The notes beneath the pieces were generated by a model. That model saw only the letters and a list, made by a program, of their open reading frames with translations. It did not search any database and was not told the DNA's origin. The position numbers and the translations under genes are program-made. A DNA stretch of 64,000 nt from Lacibacter sp. H407. GTDB lineage: Bacteria; Bacteroidota; Bacteroidia; Chitinophagales; Chitinophagaceae. This document shows, piece after piece, positions 17,798-25,854 of the stretch. The DNA lies in the NCBI RefSeq assembly GCF_037892605.1, contig NZ_JBBKTU010000001.1, positions 434,001 through 498,000 of the forward strand, given 5' to 3'. Numbering within the stretch: position 1 is the first letter of the stretch; each line of letters begins with the position of its first letter.

Positions 17798-18619
17798 TTG
17801 ACTACATTTGAATCAATCATCATCGCCATTGTAGAAGGCTTAACTGAATATCTTCCTGTTTCATCTACCGGGCACATGATCCTTGCTGAACGGCTGATGG
17901 AAGTGCCGGCCGATAATTTTACCAAACTGTTTACCGTTGCCATACAGCTCGGTGCTATCCTCAGCGTAGTGGTGTTATACTGGAAAAAATTTGTTGATTT
18001 CAAACGCTGGGAATTTTATGCAAAGTTGCTGGTAGCTGTAGTACCTGCGTTGCTGCTGGGTTTTTTATTCAGCGACCAGATCGATGAATTACTGGAGAGT
18101 CCGCTTACTGTTTCAATTACGTTGTTGGTTGGTGGTGTTGTGTTGTTGTTTATTGACAACGTGTTCAAGCAACACACCATCCACGAAGAAAAAGATATTT
18201 CGTTTGGCAAAGCATTCATCATCGGTTTGTGGCAATGTGTGGCCATGATTCCCGGTGTTAGCCGCAGTGCCGCCAGTATTATTGGTGGTATGCAGCAAAA
18301 ACTTACTCGCCCATTAGCAGCTGAGTTTTCTTTTTTTCTTGCAGTACCAACCATGGCCGCTGCAACAGGCTACTCCTTGTTTTTGAAAGACTGGACAGAA
18401 AACGGCATTGAGCAAAAAGGATATGAATTGATTCTTTCATCTGCCCAAAACACACAGGCATTTATTATCGGGAACGTAGTTGCCTTTGTGGTTGCCATGC
18501 TCGCCATCAAATTTTTTATAGGCTTTTTACAAAAGCACGGCTTTCGTTTGTTTGGCTGGTACAGAATTATTGCAGGCATCATTTTGCTCATTCTTATCTT
18601 CACGGGTTATCTCAAATAG
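17798..18619 (+). CDS. uppP: Undecaprenyl-diphosphatase UppP (BacA)
   Basis: This 273-residue multi-spanning membrane protein dephosphorylates undecaprenyl pyrophosphate to recycle the lipid carrier for peptidoglycan and surface glycans. Signature residues are E13, E17 and H26 in [14 protein letters not shown], and PGVSRS from about residue 152 (the family usually has PGxSRSG; here Ala follows). About eight hydrophobic helices are visible. The start is TTG at 17798: no ATG or GTG lies between the in-frame stop at 17774 and the conserved N-terminus, and the TTG gives the normal family length. A repeat element ends 7 bp upstream, so the ribosome-binding region is made of repeat sequence. Confidence 0.96.
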   Translation: MTTFESIIIAIVEGLTEYLPVSSTGHMILAERLMEVPADNFTKLFTVAIQLGAILSVVVLYWKKFVDFKRWEFYAKLLVAVVPALLLGFLFSDQIDELLESPLTVSITLLVGGVVLLFIDNVFKQHTIHEEKDISFGKAFIIGLWQCVAMIPGVSRSAASIIGGMQQKLTRPLAAEFSFFLAVPTMAAATGYSLFLKDWTENGIEQKGYELILSSAQNTQAFIIGNVVAFVVAMLAIKFFIGFLQKHGFRLFGWYRIIAGIILLILIFTGYLK

Positions 18620-18682
18620 GGAATTCGTTTTATTATCTTATTTTCATAGCAGCAGATCACCAGTTCCACATAAACCAACTGT

Positions 18683-19993
18683 ATGCAAACAGCTCCAAAG
18701 AAAATTGTAAATGCATGGACCATGTATGATTGGGCCAACAGTGTTTACAATCTTGTTATTACATCAACCATGTTTCCGGCTTATTACGAAGAAGTAACCA
18801 GGGGCGATTCGGGCACAGGCGTGGTTCGTTTCCTGGGACGGGACTTTGTAAACACAGCCTTGTATAATTATGCATTGGGCATTGCATTTTTGATCGTAGC
18901 CATTCTTTCGCCCATTTTATCATCCATTGCAGATTTTAAAGGAAACAAAAAACATTTCATGCGGTTCTTCGCTATTCTTGGGAGTATTTCCTGCAGCATG
19001 TTGTTTTTCTTTAGAGGAGAGAATCTTAATCTCGGTATTGGCATGATCATTCTTGCCTGTATTGGTTTTTGGGGAAGCCTTGTTTTTTACAATTCTTACT
19101 TACCTGAAATTGCCGCAGAAGAAGACAGAGACCGCATCAGCGCAAAGGGTTTCAGCATGGGTTATATTGGCAGTGTTATTTTGCAACTTGTTTGTTTTGT
19201 TATATTGTTTAATAAAGAATGGTTTGGTTTTACAACCGGTGAAGCGTTGCGTTCTTCATTTTTACTGGTAGGTATCTGGTGGTTTTTATTTTCGTTGATC
19301 CCATTAGCCATCTTACCCATTACTCCAAAAACAGAACGAAAGAGCAAACACAATGTTCTGGCAAATGGTTTTTTTGAATTAAAGAAAGTATGGCACCAGG
19401 TAATGCAAATGCCTGTATTGAAACGTTACCTTACCTCCTTCTTCTTTTACAATATGGGTGTTCAGACTGTTATGCTGGCAGCAACCTTATACGGAAAGAG
19501 CGAACTGGGGATCCCTGTTAACAATCTCATCATCGCCATCCTGTTGATACAATTGGTTGCCATTGCCGGCGCTTTCACTATTTCCAAGATCAGCAGTATG
19601 ATCGGCAATATTCAAACGCTTATGATTGTTGTTGCACTATGGATCGTGCTGTGTTATGTTGGGTACCTGATTCCAAAGGGTGGCATTTATGAATTTTACG
19701 GATTGGCTGTTGCCGTTGGGTTTGTAATGGGCGGTATTCAATCGTTGAGCCGTTCAACTTATTCAAAGCTTATGCCCAAAACAAAAGACACCACTTCCTT
19801 TTTTAGCTTCTATGATGTAACAGAAAAGATCGCTATCGTGATCGGGATGTTTAGCTTTGGCCTTATCACAGAGTTGTTCAATGGCTCACAGCGTAATTCT
19901 GTACTCGCCTTGATGGGCTTCTTTGCAATTGGCCTGGTGTTTCTTTGGCATACACTTCGCACACAAAAGAAGGAACAAATAAAACAGTCATGA
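18683..19993 (+). CDS. MFS transporter, UMF1/Atg22-like family
   Basis: This 436-residue protein has about 12 membrane helices. It opens with the family-typical segment AWTMYDWANSVYNLVI and has a central cytoplasmic loop rich in Lys (TPKTERKSKHN). UMF1-family MFS proteins are thought to export small molecules such as amino acids, but the substrate cannot be told from sequence. Its stop overlaps the start of the next gene (ATGA), so transporter and metallo-hydrolase are translationally coupled and may act in one pathway. Confidence 0.88.
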   Translation: MQTAPKKIVNAWTMYDWANSVYNLVITSTMFPAYYEEVTRGDSGTGVVRFLGRDFVNTALYNYALGIAFLIVAILSPILSSIADFKGNKKHFMRFFAILGSISCSMLFFFRGENLNLGIGMIILACIGFWGSLVFYNSYLPEIAAEEDRDRISAKGFSMGYIGSVILQLVCFVILFNKEWFGFTTGEALRSSFLLVGIWWFLFSLIPLAILPITPKTERKSKHNVLANGFFELKKVWHQVMQMPVLKRYLTSFFFYNMGVQTVMLAATLYGKSELGIPVNNLIIAILLIQLVAIAGAFTISKISSMIGNIQTLMIVVALWIVLCYVGYLIPKGGIYEFYGLAVAVGFVMGGIQSLSRSTYSKLMPKTKDTTSFFSFYDVTEKIAIVIGMFSFGLITELFNGSQRNSVLALMGFFAIGLVFLWHTLRTQKKEQIKQS

Positions 19994-20850
19994 ACCTTTA
20001 TACGATCAATACAGGAAATTTCAAGTTAGATGGAGGTGCTATGTTTGGTGTAGTACCTAAAGTAATGTGGAATAAACTAAACCCGGCCGATGAAAATAAT
20101 TTGTGCAGTTGGGCCATGCGTTGTTTGCTGATTGAAGATGGAAATCGTTTGATCTTGATCGATAATGGCATTGGTGATAAACAGGATGAAAAATTTCTTG
20201 GTCATTATCACTTACATGGCGATAATACATTGGAAAAATCGTTAGCAAAATATGGTTTTGGAAAAGATGATATTACCGATGTGTTTTTAACGCATTTGCA
20301 TTTTGATCATTGTGGTGGAAGTATTGTACGTGATGGCGATAAATTTGTTCCTGCATTTAAGAATGCAACATTCTGGAGTAATGAACAACACTGGGAATGG
20401 GCCACTAAACCCAACGACAGAGAGAAAGCTTCGTTCTTAAAAGAAAATATTTTACCAATTGAAGAAAGCGGACAATTAAAGTTTGTGGTACCGGGTGAAA
20501 AAAAGTTTCATCAGCTACCTTCTTCATCATTTGCTGCAGGTATTGATATCCGTTATGTGAGCGGACATACAGAAAGTATGATGTTGCCGCAGATCCAATA
20601 CAAAGGAAAAACAATTGTGTACATGGCAGATCTGTTACCCTCGGCTGCACATTTACCTATTCCCTATGTAATGGCGTATGATACAAGACCTTTGCAAACA
20701 TTAAATGAAAAGAAAGAATTCTTAGCCGAAGCTGCGGAGAATGATTACATCTTATTCTTCGAGCATGATCCGCACATTGAATGTTGCAGCTTACAACAAA
20801 CAGAAAAAGGTGTGCGGATGAAAGATGCGTTTCGGTTGGATGAGTTGTAA
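19990..20850 (+). CDS. MBL-fold metallo-hydrolase
   Basis: This protein of about 286 residues has the metallo-beta-lactamase fold, with zinc ligands H102, H104, D106 and H107 in THLHFDHCGG. Further ligands lie in the segments SGHTESM and ADLLPSAAH and in the late FEHDPHIE. It has no signal peptide. The fold covers lactonases, phosphodiesterases and thiolesterases; overall it looks like quorum-lactonase-type or general hydrolases, without a firm substrate. I start at ATG 19990, which overlaps the MFS stop as ATGA; the in-frame extension to 19945 lies wholly inside the MFS gene. Confidence 0.9.
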   Translation: MNLYTINTGNFKLDGGAMFGVVPKVMWNKLNPADENNLCSWAMRCLLIEDGNRLILIDNGIGDKQDEKFLGHYHLHGDNTLEKSLAKYGFGKDDITDVFLTHLHFDHCGGSIVRDGDKFVPAFKNATFWSNEQHWEWATKPNDREKASFLKENILPIEESGQLKFVVPGEKKFHQLPSSSFAAGIDIRYVSGHTESMMLPQIQYKGKTIVYMADLLPSAAHLPIPYVMAYDTRPLQTLNEKKEFLAEAAENDYILFFEHDPHIECCSLQQTEKGVRMKDAFRLDEL

Positions 20851-20859
20851 TTTAAAGCT

Positions 20860-20918
20860 GTCACTCTCGACTACGCTCGATTGACTATGCCGTCCTTCGA
20901 CTCACGCTGAAGACTCAC
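20860..20918. repeat. REP-like palindromic repeat (CTCGACTACGCTCGA type)
   Basis: Two related units lie between convergent genes. The first carries CTCGACTACGCTCGA, the second CTTCGACTCACGCTGAAG; each can fold back on itself and is flanked by GACT/TCAC words. They resemble the dispersed CTTCGACTCCGCTCAG-type repeats known from many Bacteroidota genomes. They may also serve as the 3' end structure for both flanking genes, as no ordinary terminator is present. Confidence 0.65.
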
Positions 20919-20931
20919 AACTAACCACTCA

Positions 20932-21735
20932 TTATCGTGTACTGATCAATGCCGTCATTTTATGACGTGTATTGCGATAGCCCATCATATCTACTTTTAC
21001 ACTGCCAACTGATATAGGGCTTTCAATTCGAACAGGAATACGGTTGGCATCATCAGTAACCCATACCGTCATTTTTTCGCCTCCTTTAAAAATTGTTCCT
21101 TCTATCAACAATGGTTTAAACTTGATGGCGTTGAAACGTCCGTATTTTGTTTTGATGGTTTCCTTTCCGAGGTAACGTATATATAAACCATAGGTCTTAT
21201 CATCAATAAACATATTGAAGGGAATACGGTCGTTCGGTTTGTATTTATTAAAATCAATATTCCGTGAATAATAAATTGCACTCAATACATCCTGTACACA
21301 TTCCGGTGTTTTAAACGTACCACCCTGCGAGGTTGCAGTATTAGCTCCCTGGTTAAATGTAACTGTTTCAAATTTTTTAAAATCACCTTCTAAAATATTC
21401 CGGATGAACTTGTAGGGTTGCAATGTATTTGTGTCAATAAAACTCTCGTACTTATCCCTTACTTTAAACAAACCATCAAAGAACGAATTTGTTTTTCCAT
21501 CACCGATAATATGGTACACCGGTTTTCCATTATATCGTTCAAGGTTAATATTAAAATTCGCTTCACCGCCATTTACATAAACTCCGGCAAGCGTATAATA
21601 CACATTGTATTTGATCGATTCACCGGTTTGCCATGCTGAGTTGCGGATACCACCACAGAATTCATCACCCGTTTGTGTAGAAGCAGGTGTAAATGATACA
21701 AGCAACAAGGTTAAGAAGGCCGTAATGATCTTCAT
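20932..21735 (-). CDS. DUF3108 domain-containing exported protein
   Basis: This 267-residue protein has a signal peptide (about 1-21) and then a single beta-rich domain with the DUF3108 hallmarks: an early WQTGESIKYNVYY segment, a GDGKTNSFFDG stretch, and late YGRFNAIKFKP and VWVTDDANRIPVRIE segments. DUF3108 proteins are periplasmic and structurally related to lipid-binding LolA/LolB-like folds; their role is unproven. The gene starts inside the stop of the flippase-like gene (ATGA overlap), so the two are coupled. Confidence 0.88.
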   Translation of the reverse strand: MKIITAFLTLLLVSFTPASTQTGDEFCGGIRNSAWQTGESIKYNVYYTLAGVYVNGGEANFNINLERYNGKPVYHIIGDGKTNSFFDGLFKVRDKYESFIDTNTLQPYKFIRNILEGDFKKFETVTFNQGANTATSQGGTFKTPECVQDVLSAIYYSRNIDFNKYKPNDRIPFNMFIDDKTYGLYIRYLGKETIKTKYGRFNAIKFKPLLIEGTIFKGGEKMTVWVTDDANRIPVRIESPISVGSVKVDMMGYRNTRHKMTALISTR

Positions 21736-22778
21736 CGTTCTTTAAATAATTTAATCGTCAACAACAACAAACTCCCAATCAATGCCGGTAGTACGAGGTT
21801 GAGTAGCCAAATGCCTGCTGTACCTGCAAGGATAGCCACACTGTTTGCACTGAACACACTTACAATACTCAATGCCACCGCACCCCTTATTCCCACATCT
21901 GCAATGGCAAACCCCGGTACTATAGCCATTACTAAAAAGATCAATGCAATGCTCCAGAATCCTTCCCACAAAGGCAGTTCAACCTGCAGCGCCTGCCATA
22001 TTAATAAGTACTGTAATGCAAAAACCAAGAATCGTAAAAACGAATAAAACAGGATCGCAAGATACGTCTTGTTCGATAAGCCTTGCAACACGCTGGTAAA
22101 TGATAACTTTTCTTTTAGCCACGGGATCCATTGCAACATTCTCGCCAACAATTGCATTCTGAAAAAGAACAAAGCAGTGATGGCTGTAAAAAACAAGACC
22201 GAAAAACCAAACACCCGTAACAAAACTCCTGAAAAATGTGTTCCTCCCAGTTGCACCTTATATAACTGCGGCTGCAGCAATTGCAATGCGATCCATCCAC
22301 AGATCAATGTTACCAGCAATTGACCCACACTGCTCACGAGGGTTAACGCTATTCCCTGCATCCGGAAATTCGCCGGCAAATAAAGTACCCGCCCTCCATA
22401 CTCTCCAATGCGATTGGGCGTATTTACCGCTAACGACAATCCACTTAACACCGACTCAAATGCTTTTTGAAACGATAATGGCACAAACCTGTTGACAAGA
22501 AAATACCATTTATATGTTTCCAAACCCCAGTTTACAGGCATCAGTGCAATGGCCAGCCATAGTTTCCAGCTATCGCTGCCGGTAAACGCATTTTTCATTT
22601 GCTGCCATGCAAGAGGTAAGTCGGGTTGAAGCTTCACTTGGTTGTATAAGGAGATGCTAATCCACACAAAAAGTACGGGCCCCAGAAAGTAATTGATAAA
22701 GATTTTGAGATTCCTGCTCAGATTCAGTTTATTTTGTTCAAAAATAACCTGCTCCTTGCAAAGTTTTTCGAAAATCAT
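21732..22778 (-). CDS. Flippase-like lysylphosphatidylglycerol-synthase TM family protein
   Basis: About 348 residues with roughly eight membrane helices match the LPG_synthase_TM / UPF0104 type (segments NRIGEYGGRVLYL and, late, GFAIADVGIRGAVAL). Family members are thought to move lipids across the inner membrane or modify them. No soluble synthase domain is attached. The longest frame starts at 22808, but that would place codons antisense to the RuvC active-site motif; ATG 22778 is the better start. Either start overlaps the 5' end of ruvC on the other strand. The downstream DUF3108 gene is translationally coupled. Confidence 0.85.
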   Translation of the reverse strand: MIFEKLCKEQVIFEQNKLNLSRNLKIFINYFLGPVLFVWISISLYNQVKLQPDLPLAWQQMKNAFTGSDSWKLWLAIALMPVNWGLETYKWYFLVNRFVPLSFQKAFESVLSGLSLAVNTPNRIGEYGGRVLYLPANFRMQGIALTLVSSVGQLLVTLICGWIALQLLQPQLYKVQLGGTHFSGVLLRVFGFSVLFFTAITALFFFRMQLLARMLQWIPWLKEKLSFTSVLQGLSNKTYLAILFYSFLRFLVFALQYLLIWQALQVELPLWEGFWSIALIFLVMAIVPGFAIADVGIRGAVALSIVSVFSANSVAILAGTAGIWLLNLVLPALIGSLLLLTIKLFKER

Positions 22779-23319
22779 TCTGGGGATCGATCCGGGAACT
22801 GTGATCATGGGTTACGGACTCATCGGTATTAAACAAAATCAATTGCATTTGATCGAGATGGATGTATTGAAGTTGACCAAACATAAAGATGTGTACATCC
22901 GTCTGCAACTCATTCATGAAAAAGTAAAAGAAGTAATTGAAACCCATCACCCAACCGATTTTGCAATTGAAGCCCCCTTTTTTGGAAAAAATGTACAGAG
23001 TATGCTCAAACTCGGAAGAGCGCAAGGTGTTGCTATTGCAACTGCTATGAGTGCGGGTTTATCGGTTACAGAATACTCACCCAAAAAAGTAAAACAGGCT
23101 GTTACCGGGAATGGCAATGCCGACAAAGAACAGGTTTGGAAAATGCTGCAACACTATCTGCAGTTCAAAGCCAAACCAAAATACTTTGATGCAACCGACG
23201 CATTGTCTGTTGCTTTGTGCCATCATTTTCAAACATCCGGCACCGTATTAAAATCTACTGGTAAACTAAAAGGCTGGGATGATTTTTTGAAACAAAATCC
23301 GGGTAGAATAAAAAAATAG
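22756..23319 (+). CDS. ruvC: Holliday junction resolvase RuvC
   Basis: RuvC cuts Holliday junctions after RuvAB migration. The catalytic core begins IILGIDPGT (D12 with this start), continues with FAIEAPFFGKN (catalytic Glu), and ends with FDATDALSVALCHH (the last acidic pair). An ATG at 22693 would add a 21-residue Arg/Phe/Leu-rich extension unlike RuvC proteins and deep inside the divergent gene. The TTG at 22756 gives a normal start six codons before IILGIDPGT and a length of 187 residues. The 5' end overlaps that of the divergent flippase-like gene by about 23 bp. The 3' end is 14 bp from the convergent hypothetical gene. Confidence 0.95.
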   Translation: MQSFSKIILGIDPGTVIMGYGLIGIKQNQLHLIEMDVLKLTKHKDVYIRLQLIHEKVKEVIETHHPTDFAIEAPFFGKNVQSMLKLGRAQGVAIATAMSAGLSVTEYSPKKVKQAVTGNGNADKEQVWKMLQHYLQFKAKPKYFDATDALSVALCHHFQTSGTVLKSTGKLKGWDDFLKQNPGRIKK

Positions 23320-23333
23320 ACCTTGCCACATTA

Positions 23334-23807
23334 TTACTTCGCTTGCTGATACAATAATGCATGTTTTTTCCTCTCATAATATTTATGAATCAGCGTGAAT
23401 GCAAAAGGGATAGACGGATCAACCATGAGAGCGGTTTGCCAAAATGTATTCGACAAATAAAGAGAGTCGTTTAACTTCTTCCATTTGTACATTTTCGTAT
23501 TTCTTATTTCTGAAAAATACTTTTCGAAACAAGCATCACAATCTGTTGTTCTTGTTTGTTTATAACACTTTCCTCTTGTATCAAAGTAGCAGGTAAGGTC
23601 CATTTTATTGAAAGCAGTATCCTGAAGCGAAAGACGCAACGTAGAATCGGTAGCATATACAAACGATCTGACCTTATTAACGGCAGTATATTTTTTGAAT
23701 TGTTTTTCAACATTTCGTTTTGATCTCAATAAATACGATTGAGACAAACTGCTCAAAGAAAAGCATATAACGGAAACAAAAAGCAGGAACAGGTATCTGG
23801 CTGACAA
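23334..23807 (-). CDS. Exported protein of unknown function
   Basis: This 157-residue protein has a good signal peptide (about 1-22, SARYLFLLFVSVICFSL). A domain follows with a CDACFEKYF segment and an upstream CYFDTRGKCY segment; the four Cys could form disulfides in the periplasm. The only start near the signal peptide is TTG at 23807. It follows the small membrane protein by 33 bp, so it is probably the last gene of the greA-HIT run. I do not recognise the family. Confidence 0.6.
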   Translation of the reverse strand: MSARYLFLLFVSVICFSLSSLSQSYLLRSKRNVEKQFKKYTAVNKVRSFVYATDSTLRLSLQDTAFNKMDLTCYFDTRGKCYKQTRTTDCDACFEKYFSEIRNTKMYKWKKLNDSLYLSNTFWQTALMVDPSIPFAFTLIHKYYERKKHALLYQQAK

Positions 23808-23840
23808 GTTAGATTTTTTCAGTTTATTAAACAGGAACCA

Positions 23841-24230
23841 TCAATCAGTAACCCGCATCTTTTTGAGCGATAGTAAAAAGATCACTGCCGGGATATAACC
23901 CAATGCATACATCCAGTTGAAATGCCCAAACAACAGATCTACCAATAATTTCAATGTAACTACAATAACAAAACTGATCGGCCCCCATTTTTCCATGCTC
24001 CATGTGCCACTTAATGCAACAAACGAAAACACCATCATCAACGCATTTACTGCAGGATATAATGTATCAACCCCGCTTTTATTTAATGCAGTGTTGCCGG
24101 TAAATGAATACACAATTTCCCACAAGCCCCATGCAAATAACAACACACAGAGAATGGTGATCAATTGAGGTCGTGGGCTTTTTTTGGCACGTTTCCGTTT
24201 ATAACCGTATTGATCGTGGAGCTGACTCAT
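23841..24230 (-). CDS. Small integral membrane protein, four helices
   Basis: This 129-residue protein has a Lys/Arg-rich cytoplasmic N-terminus (YGYKRKRAKK) followed by four hydrophobic helices at about 22-43, 55-75, 83-100 and 105-121. No motif is recognised. Its start overlaps the stop of the HIT gene (ATGA), so it is translated with it, which is the only clue to its role. Confidence 0.7.
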   Translation of the reverse strand: MSQLHDQYGYKRKRAKKSPRPQLITILCVLLFAWGLWEIVYSFTGNTALNKSGVDTLYPAVNALMMVFSFVALSGTWSMEKWGPISFVIVVTLKLLVDLLFGHFNWMYALGYIPAVIFLLSLKKMRVTD

Positions 24231-24631
24231 GCTTGCTGTTGGTTTAAATGGTCCAGTATTTTTTGTTGAGCAGCTTTCATCTGCTCTTCGGTTAATTTCA
24301 ATTTTGCACGTGTAAAATTCAGATCATCGGCACTGTTGATGGGTACAAGATGCAAATGTGCATGCGGCACTTCCAACCCAATGGCAGCAATGCCCACCCG
24401 ATCGCATGGAAATGATGCTTCAATAGCTTTGGCAATTGGTTTTGCAAACAACAACAACTCCGCCAGATCTGCATCATCTACATCAAAAATTTTATCAGTT
24501 TCCTTTTTGGGAACAACGAGCGTATGACCTTCAGCTAAAGGAAATATATCAAGAAATGCAAAAAAACGATCGCTCTCTGCGATCTTGTAAGATGGTATTT
24601 CGCCCGCAATGATCTTTGAAAAAATACTCAT
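24227..24631 (-). CDS. HIT family nucleotide hydrolase
   Basis: This 134-residue histidine-triad protein of the HINT branch has the triad H90-A-H92-L-H94 in PHAHLHLVP. It also has the usual early segments SIFSKIIAGEIPS and AEGHTLVVPK. HINT proteins hydrolyse nucleoside phosphoramidates such as AMP-lysine. I start at ATG 24631, the standard family N-terminus; the longer frame to 24694 adds residues not seen in the family. It lies downstream of greA (181 bp gap), a pairing I recall in Bacteroidota, and overlaps the next gene by ATGA. Confidence 0.94.
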   Translation of the reverse strand: MSIFSKIIAGEIPSYKIAESDRFFAFLDIFPLAEGHTLVVPKKETDKIFDVDDADLAELLLFAKPIAKAIEASFPCDRVGIAAIGLEVPHAHLHLVPINSADDLNFTRAKLKLTEEQMKAAQQKILDHLNQQQA

Positions 24632-24812
24632 GCCGCCAAACAATTTTGAACGAAGATAAAAGAAGACACGTTGTAATAATGCTCCCTTTTTCATGAAATT
24701 AAAGTTAGTACAAAATCCGCCCTTCGCTTCTTGCCACTCGCTAACAACAACTTACATACTCACATTACAAAGCTTTCAAATTAACACGCAAAGCTCAAAG
24801 CCCGCAGCAGCT

Positions 24813-25283
24813 TTACACCGTAATATCTTCGATCTTAAATTTTACAACACCTGCCGGCACCTGTACTTCAGCCACATCGCCAATTTCTTTTCCCAGCAAT
24901 CCTTTTCCAATAGGAGAAGAAACAGAAATTTTTCCGGCTTTCAGATCAGCTTCCTGTTCACTTACGATCTGGTACGTAAGCTTCTTTTTTGTAGCCAGGT
25001 TGGTAATGGTTACTTTGGTTAATATGGCAACACGGCTTGTATCAATCGTTGTTTCATCCAACACACGGGCGTTGGCCAGCACATTTTCCAATTGGTTGAT
25101 CTTTGCTTCCAGCATTCCCTGCGCTTCTTTGGCCGCATCGTATTCTGCATTTTCTTTCAAATCACCTTTTTCTCTTGCTTCGGCGATGGCTCTTGATGCA
25201 GCAGGACGTTCCACTCCACGCATATGCTGAAGTTCGGCCTGTAATCGCTCCAGTGTTTCTTTGGTTACATAATTGACACTCAT
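24813..25283 (-). CDS. greA: Transcription elongation factor GreA
   Basis: This 156-residue protein rescues backtracked RNA polymerase by stimulating transcript cleavage. The N-terminal coiled coil has the tip acidic segment (DLKENAEYDAAKE, about residues 41-53), and the C-terminal FKBP-like domain contains SPIGKGLLGK. Its leader is unusual: a real Shine-Dalgarno AAGGAGG (25288-25294) lies four bases before ATG, an intrinsic terminator lies 27 bp upstream of the start codon, and a TTG-N16-TATTTTTG promoter lies just before that. This suggests control by early termination. Confidence 0.97.
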   Translation of the reverse strand: MSVNYVTKETLERLQAELQHMRGVERPAASRAIAEAREKGDLKENAEYDAAKEAQGMLEAKINQLENVLANARVLDETTIDTSRVAILTKVTITNLATKKKLTYQIVSEQEADLKAGKISVSSPIGKGLLGKEIGDVAEVQVPAGVVKFKIEDITV

Positions 25284-25310
25284 AAATCCTCCTTGAGTTT
25301 ACGGTTATAC

Positions 25311-25348
25311 AAAAAAAATAACAACGCCTCAGTTGTGCTGAAGCGTTG
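25311..25348 (-). terminator. Leader terminator/attenuator upstream of greA, possible small RNA
   Basis: On the minus strand an 11-bp stem (CAACGCTTCAG / CTGAGGCGTTG, 5-base loop) is fully paired counting one U-G pair, and is followed by TTATTTTTTTTG. On the plus strand the wobble becomes a C-A mismatch, so the structure is built for the greA direction. It sits between a promoter and the greA ribosome-binding site. It could also end a transcript from the VF530 gene 190 bp upstream. Confidence 0.85.
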
Positions 25349-25365
25349 CATGTTTTATTGAATAA

Positions 25366-25392
25366 CAAAAATAGCCTTTTTTTTGAAACCAA
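25366..25392 (-). promoter_or_regulatory. Promoter upstream of the greA leader terminator
   Basis: A perfect TAnnTTTG element (TATTTTTG, 25373 to 25366) has a TTG 16 bp upstream (25392 to 25390). Transcription from here would begin near 25358 and reach the U-tract after about 48 nt. Confidence 0.6.
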
Positions 25393-25540
25393 CAGCCTTT
25401 GTTTATTTACGTAAAAAAACCGCCCGTATGACCACAGACTGTATCGATTATATTAAGCGCCGGATGAGATAATGCTGATGAAAATTAATTTGTGGGCATT
25501 TCGATGCAATCGCCATTTTTAAAAAGGATGCGGATCGCTT

Positions 25541-25750
25541 TTATATGATCGACAAATACAATTCCTCTACTTTCTTCCTGGCCCATGGCGTTTTGCGCAG
25601 AAAGGTTAAACTTGATTTGATACTTGGATTACTGGTAAAACAATTGATGCGGATCAACTGCCCCAGCTCTTCCCAGCCAAAATGATCTACCAGTTTTGTG
25701 ACGATCATTTCCAATGTTTTGCCGTGCAGCGGATCATTTGATTGATTCAT
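25541..25750 (-). CDS. VF530-type small DNA-binding protein (DUF2132)
   Basis: This complete 69-residue protein matches the VF530 family end to end: [18 protein letters not shown], then [22 protein letters not shown] and a closing VEELYL. The Vibrio fischeri structure gave the name, and the fold is predicted to bind DNA. The cellular role is unknown. It is transcribed alone or into the greA leader. Confidence 0.88.
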   Translation of the reverse strand: MNQSNDPLHGKTLEMIVTKLVDHFGWEELGQLIRINCFTSNPSIKSSLTFLRKTPWARKKVEELYLSII

Positions 25751-25812
25751 GGAACCAAGTTAAATGAAAACGGTGTTTTCAGCAAAGAGAAACCATTTGC
25801 TTTTATTCACTG

Positions 25813-25839
25813 TTGCAATGAATGAATCGCCTATTTTTG
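25813..25839 (+). promoter_or_regulatory. Promoter of the DUF2911 gene
   Basis: TTG (25813-25815), 16-bp spacer, TATTTTTG (25832-25839). The -7 element overlaps the possible extended start at 25822, so translation must begin at ATG 25855, giving a leader of only about ten bases. Confidence 0.6.
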
Positions 25840-25854
25840 ACCAAACTCGTGTAC

